Virus record (IMG/VR): IMGVR_UViG_3300047552_001328
Span: 1-42,759 of that record
From: a virus
Length of the DNA stretch: 42,759 bases
Direction: 5' to 3' (one strand)
Both the position numbers and the translations under genes were made by a program. A model generated the notes under the pieces. That model was given only the letters and a program-made list of their open reading frames with translations. It did no database searches and was not told the DNA's origin. Positions 38,577 to 42,759 of the stretch are shown here, one piece after another (the first letter of the stretch is position 1; each line of letters begins with the position of its first letter).

Positions 38577-38758
38577 GTAAGAAAAATAGATTGAAAAGGG
38601 AAGAAAACAAAAAGAGTAAGCAAGTGGTTAAGAAATTAGAAGACTTTAACGAAGAGCTTAATCGTGATTTACAAAATGAATTGCTTGAGGGTATCGGTCT
38701 CAAGATTCAGTCTGTTTGGATGCTTGAGGAAGATATGACAATTGTGGAGTTCAAATGA
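38573..38758 (+). CDS. Small basic hypothetical protein upstream of the primase-helicase
   Basis: A 61-aa protein with a lysine-rich start (MSKKNRLKREENKKSKQVVK), a charged helix (KLEDFNEELNRDLQNELLEG) and a short C-terminal strand region. Both ends overlap neighbours by 4 bases. It could assist replication by position; no motif supports this directly. Confidence 0.6.
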   Translation: MSKKNRLKREENKKSKQVVKKLEDFNEELNRDLQNELLEGIGLKIQSVWMLEEDMTIVEFK

Positions 38759-41700
38759 GTGCGCAAAACATTAGTTTTTATGATTGGCTTATTGATAACG
38801 GTTTTGATGAGCCGCGCCGTGTTTATGAGTATTTATTTAATCAGGTAAAAGACGCTGCGGCGGTTGCTGGGATTGATTTAGGTTTTCATGATCTTGATGT
38901 ATCCAGGTCATCAAAAGTTAAAAAGCTAACGCCTATTGTGCAAAAAGATAAAGGCAAGGTTGTTGCTTTTGTCAGTTTGCTAAAAAAAGAATTCAAAACA
39001 GGCGGTACTACAAAAGAACTGGTTTTGCCGCACTTCAATTTTTACACGAATAAAGGTGACTTTAGTAACCCTTATTCACCGTTTTCTGCCTTGCGAGATA
39101 TTTGGAAACGTCAAAATCCCGTTAGTTTCAGCGACAAGCCAAAATCAAACCCTGCCGATACGAAACCCAAAGCCACACCCAAAGCCGATTATTTTAAAGA
39201 AATTGCCTGGAAGGAAAAGCAGGTTGATCTATGGGATGCTGAATATAACGCCGCGTCTGATTTGGTGGCTGAATCTTTGTATTTGCAGCGCAAGTTTCGC
39301 AAGTTTAAGGCTGCACAGCCGTTTTTTCAGCATGGCGGGGCGTTTGGTGGTGATGCTGATTATTCGGTTGACTGTGTTGAGTTGGCTGCTAATGCGGCTA
39401 AAGAATCGGGCGTGCGCTTTGGTTCGGATAAGCACGGTAATTTTTTGATTATCAAGGCACAGAATATTCGTAATCAGTTGATGGGTTTTCAAAAAATCTA
39501 TGATTTTCAGGTGAATTTTAGCCGTGATGATGAGCCCGATTATAGGGATAAGGATCAACGATTTTTTCATGGGCAAAAGAACGGCTCTTTTGTGCGTTTG
39601 GGTAAGGGTGCTAAGTTTGATGATTATGTTTTTGTTGTTGAAGGTTTTGCCACAGGCTTAAGTGTGCATATTGCCACTGGCAATAATGTGTTGATTGCTG
39701 GTGATGCGGGTAATTTGGTGCATGTTTTAAAAGCCGCTAAAGATTATGGTTACAAACGCCTGGTTATTTCTGCTGATAATGATATTGGCGATAAGGGTAA
39801 TACAGGCGTTTTTTCTGCGTTGAAAGCGGCTAAAGCACACGGGGCGCGGATTTTTGTGCCACAAAATGACGGTCATAAATGCGATTTTAACGATGTATTG
39901 CTGGATAAGGGCTTGTCTGTTGTTAAAAAACAGCTTGCTACTCGACTTAATAAAAATGAATTTGTTATTGATAAAAATGTTTTTGAGGGATCAATACAGC
40001 TTTTGAGTGTTTGCCGTGTTGAAACACTGAAAAAACATATCTGGTTTTCCTGTGCCAATGCCGTCTCTAATTATTTCAACATGGATATGGATACTGCTGA
40101 GCGTCGTATTATTGATGCGTTGGTTGCGCGTGGCGTGGATGTTGAAACCGCGCGTGCAGATGTTAAAGACAAGATTAAAAAAGCAGAATACAGCGCGGTC
40201 AAGCGTTGCAAGTTTCGGAATACGGGCGATACCGTCGGTTTTCAGAAGGTTGTTGAATGCACGGGGCGTACTAATGAATCGATTGCTGCTGAAATTTTAG
40301 AGAATCCTGGGATATGGTTAGATAACCGTCCAATGGGAACGGGTAAGACTGAATTGATTGGAGCGATAACGGGTCTTGGCGTGATGAAAGGATTAACATC
40401 AACTTATATCTGCCATCGGCAATCGCTGGTAGCGAATTCTAGCGAACGGATACGCGCTATCAGTTACAAAACCGTTAATTCGGCTAAAGAATTAGCGCAT
40501 GAGCAATCAATGGCGTTGTGTATCAATTCCATTATTAACCCGCGTTTTTCTGCGTATGTTACGCAACATTCCAGCATTATTTCTTGTGATGAAATTCGCC
40601 AAACATTGGAGCATTTGGCAATTGGTTCGATAGCCGCGAGTGAGCGCAAGTTAGTTTATGACGCATTTGTTCAGGCTATCCGCAACTGTGAGTATTTTAT
40701 AGGCAGTGATGCGGATTTAAACCAGGTGACCATTGACTGGTTAAAAAATACTTTCCCTGAAAAGAAATTTTATGGCTTACGTTGTGACCCAAAGCCGCCT
40801 AAAGCCATGATTGAATATAGCCATTATGAACCTGCTTTTAATGCTGCGGTTGAAAGCGCGTTATCTGGCACATCTACGCTGATACAGTGCGACAGTATCA
40901 AAGCCTCCAAAGCCGTTTTTGAAGCGGTCAACCGTCCACACCTTAAGGTGTTGGTGGTGCATTCTGAAAACAAAGCCGATCTTGCGCAAGCGCAATTCTT
41001 AATAAATCCCAATGAAGAAATCAAAAAATATGACTGTGTGATTCATTCGCCTGTTATTGGGTCGGGTGTGTCTATTACTTGCGATCACATTAAAGCTCAT
41101 TACGCCTTGTTTCGTGGCGTGCTGACTGAAAATGAAGTGTTGCAAATGATAGGACGTAACCGTAACAGCTCGATTATTAGAGTGGGATTTAATGATAAAC
41201 ACATTAAAAATAGGGTTAATTCACCTAAGATTTTGTATGAAGGGGAGCTGGTAGCCAGGCAACGGCTGGTAGATGGCGAACATGACGTGGATTCGCTGGG
41301 TAAGTTAATGCTCAAGATAAGAGCGCGTAGTAATGACTCGCTTAATGATGTGGCTGTGCAATCGCTGTTATTGATGCGTTTGAAAGGCTATCAGGTTAGA
41401 CGGTTTGAAGGTGATGCCAGCAAAGAACAGTTAGTTGCTGCGAGAAAGTGCGCCCGAAAGGTGCATTGTGAGGGCGTGCTGGGCAGTGATGACATAACGG
41501 CGTTAGACGCTTACAAGCTCGAAAAAGCTGAATCTGTTACGCAGGAAGAAAGTTATCGCTTGGAAAAGTACAACGCCGTTTATGAGCTTGCTTTGCCCAG
41601 CAAACCTGATGGTAAACCCGATATAACCGCTGATGACGTGGTGTTTTATGACAGTGGTCGGGTGGTTAGGACTATCCATAACCGCGAAATTGCGAACGCT

Positions 41701-42108
41701 ACACCTTATCAGAGAGAGGTGGTCGATAAGAATACAGGCGGGTTTAAGTCGGTGGCTAAGGGGTATCACATAGATATTTTGCTAATGATTATGACTGACA
41801 AGGTTATGGATCAATACCATGCGGCGGTCATCATGGGGCATTTGAATAAGCATCATGCCGAACTGGCGGCGTTGGGGCTTGGGAATTATTCCACGCCGTC
41901 AAAGTATCCGATACGAACGGTTAATCAATTTCTTGAGCAGTTTGGGTACAAGTTGGTCGGTAAGAAAATTTCTTTTGGCGAACGAAAAGGGGACAGGGTT
42001 TATCGCTTGGTAAGTGATGAACGGATTGAGGGTATTTGTGAGCGTAGGACGGTGCAAAATAATTATCTGTCGGTGGCAGATGGGGCTATAGATAACAATA
42101 CAAATTAA
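38755..42108 (+). CDS. Primase-helicase replication protein (Toprim plus CyRepA1/origin-binding-like helicase)
   Basis: An 1117-aa replication protein. A Toprim domain (about 285-395) has the catalytic glutamate E296 in VVEGFATGLS and the acidic pair D341/D343 in SADND. After a linker comes a superfamily 2-like helicase: Walker A PMGTGKTEL (526-534), a DExx box CDEI (611-614), and motif VI MIGRNRNSS. The combination resembles the CyRepA1/Herpes origin-binding-like proteins of plasmids and phages, which prime and unwind at the origin. The N-terminal ~280 residues contain a DUF5906/archaeal-primase-like region that I cannot name surely. The C-terminal 200 residues are unassigned. Confidence 0.88.
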   Translation: MSAQNISFYDWLIDNGFDEPRRVYEYLFNQVKDAAAVAGIDLGFHDLDVSRSSKVKKLTPIVQKDKGKVVAFVSLLKKEFKTGGTTKELVLPHFNFYTNKGDFSNPYSPFSALRDIWKRQNPVSFSDKPKSNPADTKPKATPKADYFKEIAWKEKQVDLWDAEYNAASDLVAESLYLQRKFRKFKAAQPFFQHGGAFGGDADYSVDCVELAANAAKESGVRFGSDKHGNFLIIKAQNIRNQLMGFQKIYDFQVNFSRDDEPDYRDKDQRFFHGQKNGSFVRLGKGAKFDDYVFVVEGFATGLSVHIATGNNVLIAGDAGNLVHVLKAAKDYGYKRLVISADNDIGDKGNTGVFSALKAAKAHGARIFVPQNDGHKCDFNDVLLDKGLSVVKKQLATRLNKNEFVIDKNVFEGSIQLLSVCRVETLKKHIWFSCANAVSNYFNMDMDTAERRIIDALVARGVDVETARADVKDKIKKAEYSAVKRCKFRNTGDTVGFQKVVECTGRTNESIAAEILENPGIWLDNRPMGTGKTELIGAITGLGVMKGLTSTYICHRQSLVANSSERIRAISYKTVNSAKELAHEQSMALCINSIINPRFSAYVTQHSSIISCDEIRQTLEHLAIGSIAASERKLVYDAFVQAIRNCEYFIGSDADLNQVTIDWLKNTFPEKKFYGLRCDPKPPKAMIEYSHYEPAFNAAVESALSGTSTLIQCDSIKASKAVFEAVNRPHLKVLVVHSENKADLAQAQFLINPNEEIKKYDCVIHSPVIGSGVSITCDHIKAHYALFRGVLTENEVLQMIGRNRNSSIIRVGFNDKHIKNRVNSPKILYEGELVARQRLVDGEHDVDSLGKLMLKIRARSNDSLNDVAVQSLLLMRLKGYQVRRFEGDASKEQLVAARKCARKVHCEGVLGSDDITALDAYKLEKAESVTQEESYRLEKYNAVYELALPSKPDGKPDITADDVVFYDSGRVVRTIHNREIANATPYQREVVDKNTGGFKSVAKGYHIDILLMIMTDKVMDQYHAAVIMGHLNKHHAELAALGLGNYSTPSKYPIRTVNQFLEQFGYKLVGKKISFGERKGDRVYRLVSDERIEGICERRTVQNNYLSVADGAIDNNTN

Positions 42109-42118
42109 GGTGACGGTG

Positions 42119-42658
42119 ATGAGTAGTGTTGAGTTGATTGGTAAATTGATGGCAGGGGTTGCCAGTGTGGGTACAGTGAGAGGCACGGCGGGTGCTGTGT
42201 TAAGTAAGTCTGAATTGGCGGGGTTGTTGGCTGGATTATCGCAAGCTGAGACCGATCTGGCTATTGCTAAGTATGGCTGTGATGATGGGGCAAAGCGTAG
42301 GCTGTTGGTGCATGTGCAAGCCTACGTTACCGCGTTGGCTGTTAAAGAGGCGTGGAATCCGCGCAATAGGGAATTGCTGGGCATGTTGGCGTTGCTGTCT
42401 GTCAGTGAGGTTGTCAGTGATAATCTGTGTCCTCATTGTCATGGTACGGGCATGGTTAGAGTTAAGGTGTGCAACGTGTGTAATGGCACACGTCATAAGC
42501 CGTTAAGCGGTCGCAAGATTGCTGAATCAATCGGTGTGTCTAATACGCAATGGCTTAGGGATTGGAAGCCAAGATATAACCGTATTTATGATTATGTGCA
42601 TGGTTTGGATGTAAATGTTAAATGGCGTTTGATTAGTGCTGATAAAGTAAAAACTTGA
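42119..42658 (+). CDS. Q-type late antiterminator
   Basis: A 179-aa protein (ATG 42119, AAGGTGA upstream) with a DnaJ-like zinc finger, CPHCHGTG followed by CNVCNGTR. A helix-turn-helix-like C-terminus follows (SGRKIAESIGVSNTQWLRDW and YNRIYDYVHGLDVNVKWRL). This is the layout of the Q antiterminator family of phage 82/933W type. It binds DNA at the late promoter and loads on paused RNA polymerase so that it passes terminators. It is the last gene before a late promoter and terminator pair at 42655-42743, as expected. Confidence 0.85.
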   Translation: MSSVELIGKLMAGVASVGTVRGTAGAVLSKSELAGLLAGLSQAETDLAIAKYGCDDGAKRRLLVHVQAYVTALAVKEAWNPRNRELLGMLALLSVSEVVSDNLCPHCHGTGMVRVKVCNVCNGTRHKPLSGRKIAESIGVSNTQWLRDWKPRYNRIYDYVHGLDVNVKWRLISADKVKT

Positions 42659-42683
42659 CAACGTACCAATAATCGTTTATTTT
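42655..42683 (+). promoter_or_regulatory. Candidate late promoter PR'
   Basis: TTGACA at 42655-42660 (overlapping the Q stop codon), 17-base spacer, then TATTTT at 42678-42683. A short leader of about 20 bases leads to a strong terminator. The order Q gene, promoter, leader, terminator, late genes is that of lambda PR'/tR'. Confidence 0.65.
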
Positions 42684-42708
42684 TTCCCACAATAGAGGTA
42701 TCGCATAT

Positions 42709-42743
42709 AAGCCTGTTTTGTGAACGCAAAACGGGCTTTTTTT
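42709..42743 (+). terminator. Intrinsic terminator tR' downstream of the late promoter
   Basis: AAGCCTGTTTTG pairs with CAAAACGGGCTT (one U-G pair) around a TGAACG loop, followed by seven T. It would stop late transcription until Q is made. The ParB-like start follows directly. Confidence 0.88.
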
Positions 42744-42759
42744 ATGCCTAAATTTTCAC
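42744..42759 (+). pseudogene. First codons of the ParB-like gene, continuing at base 1
   Basis: ATG CCT AAA TTT TCA C (MPKFS and one base of the next codon) joins to GT TAT GAG at base 1 to give MPKFSRYENNSRVHGDEQVD in frame. This is the natural place for the start of the ParB-like protein. There is no ribosome binding site in the poly-T stretch before the ATG, so the exact start is uncertain. The joined gene is truncated after about 36 codons by the TnpB element. Confidence 0.55.

Noticed and set aside
1-42759. tRNA genes, rRNA genes and CRISPR arrays
   Set aside because: No cloverleaf-like segments with CCA-type ends or regularly spaced repeats were noticed by eye; a tRNAscan or CRISPR search was not possible.

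Overview
The window looks like one complete genome of a temperate, lambda-like siphophage of a Gram-negative, probably gammaproteobacterial, host. The evidence is a lambda-type head module (Nu1/gpA terminase, gpW, gpB portal, S49 protease with nested scaffold, gpD, gpE), a long-tail module with a 1488-aa tape measure, a tyrosine integrase, back-to-back CI and Cro genes, a primase-helicase and a Q-type antiterminator. The host genus cannot be read from the sequence. The last five codons of the window (ATG at 42744) run in frame into a ParB-like reading frame at base 1. The map is also circularly consistent (Q and its late promoter at the right end, terminase at the left end), so the 42.76-kb window is probably a closed circular or terminally redundant genome opened at an arbitrary point.

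Layout. Bases 1-1391: a ParB-like gene broken by a TnpB-type (IS200/IS605) insertion. Bases 1391-11291: packaging, capsid and tail tube. Bases 11474-16374: tail chaperone position and tape measure. Bases 16376-19175: lysis cassette and small genes (GH19 endolysin, a 37-aa membrane peptide, a PP-loop PAPS-reductase-like enzyme, a 3TM holin). Bases 19175-26943: tail tip, fibre and hub proteins. All of these lie on the + strand and form one late operon, with two intrinsic terminators inside it. Bases 26940-34721, minus strand: antirepressor with a C4-type antisense RNA, small genes, integrase, a candidate attP region, and a long leftward early operon (PrtN-like, DUF3102-like, YfdQ/DUF2303-like, DUF3310-like and others). 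Bases 34774-36566: immunity region, with a leftward promoter/operator, two moron-like genes (a SLATT-like 2TM protein and a secreted DUF4124-like protein), CI, and a rightward promoter/operator. Bases 36567-42658, plus strand: Cro, small early genes, primase-helicase and Q. Bases 42655-42743: a PR'-tR'-like late promoter and terminator.

How it fits together. Two operator pairs with the same 15-bp consensus flank the -35 boxes of PL and PR, and CI and Cro would compete for them. CI is a short XRE protein without an S24 autocleavage domain, so induction probably depends on the BRO-N antirepressor. The antirepressor is preceded by a module that resembles phage P1 immI: a consensus sigma-70 promoter, a ~70-nt structured RNA ending in an intrinsic terminator, and an icd-like leader ORF whose start codon is complementary to the RNA and which overlaps the antirepressor start. 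Q would relieve the terminator after PR' to switch on the late operon across the window junction.

Besides the C4 module and the circular closure, the most unusual points are a 58-bp duplication of the integrase 3' end in which all five differences are synonymous, a 28-bp perfect palindrome flanked by TGTGACAC repeats upstream of int, and a TnpB whose C-terminal codons carry the ribosome binding site of the terminase small subunit.
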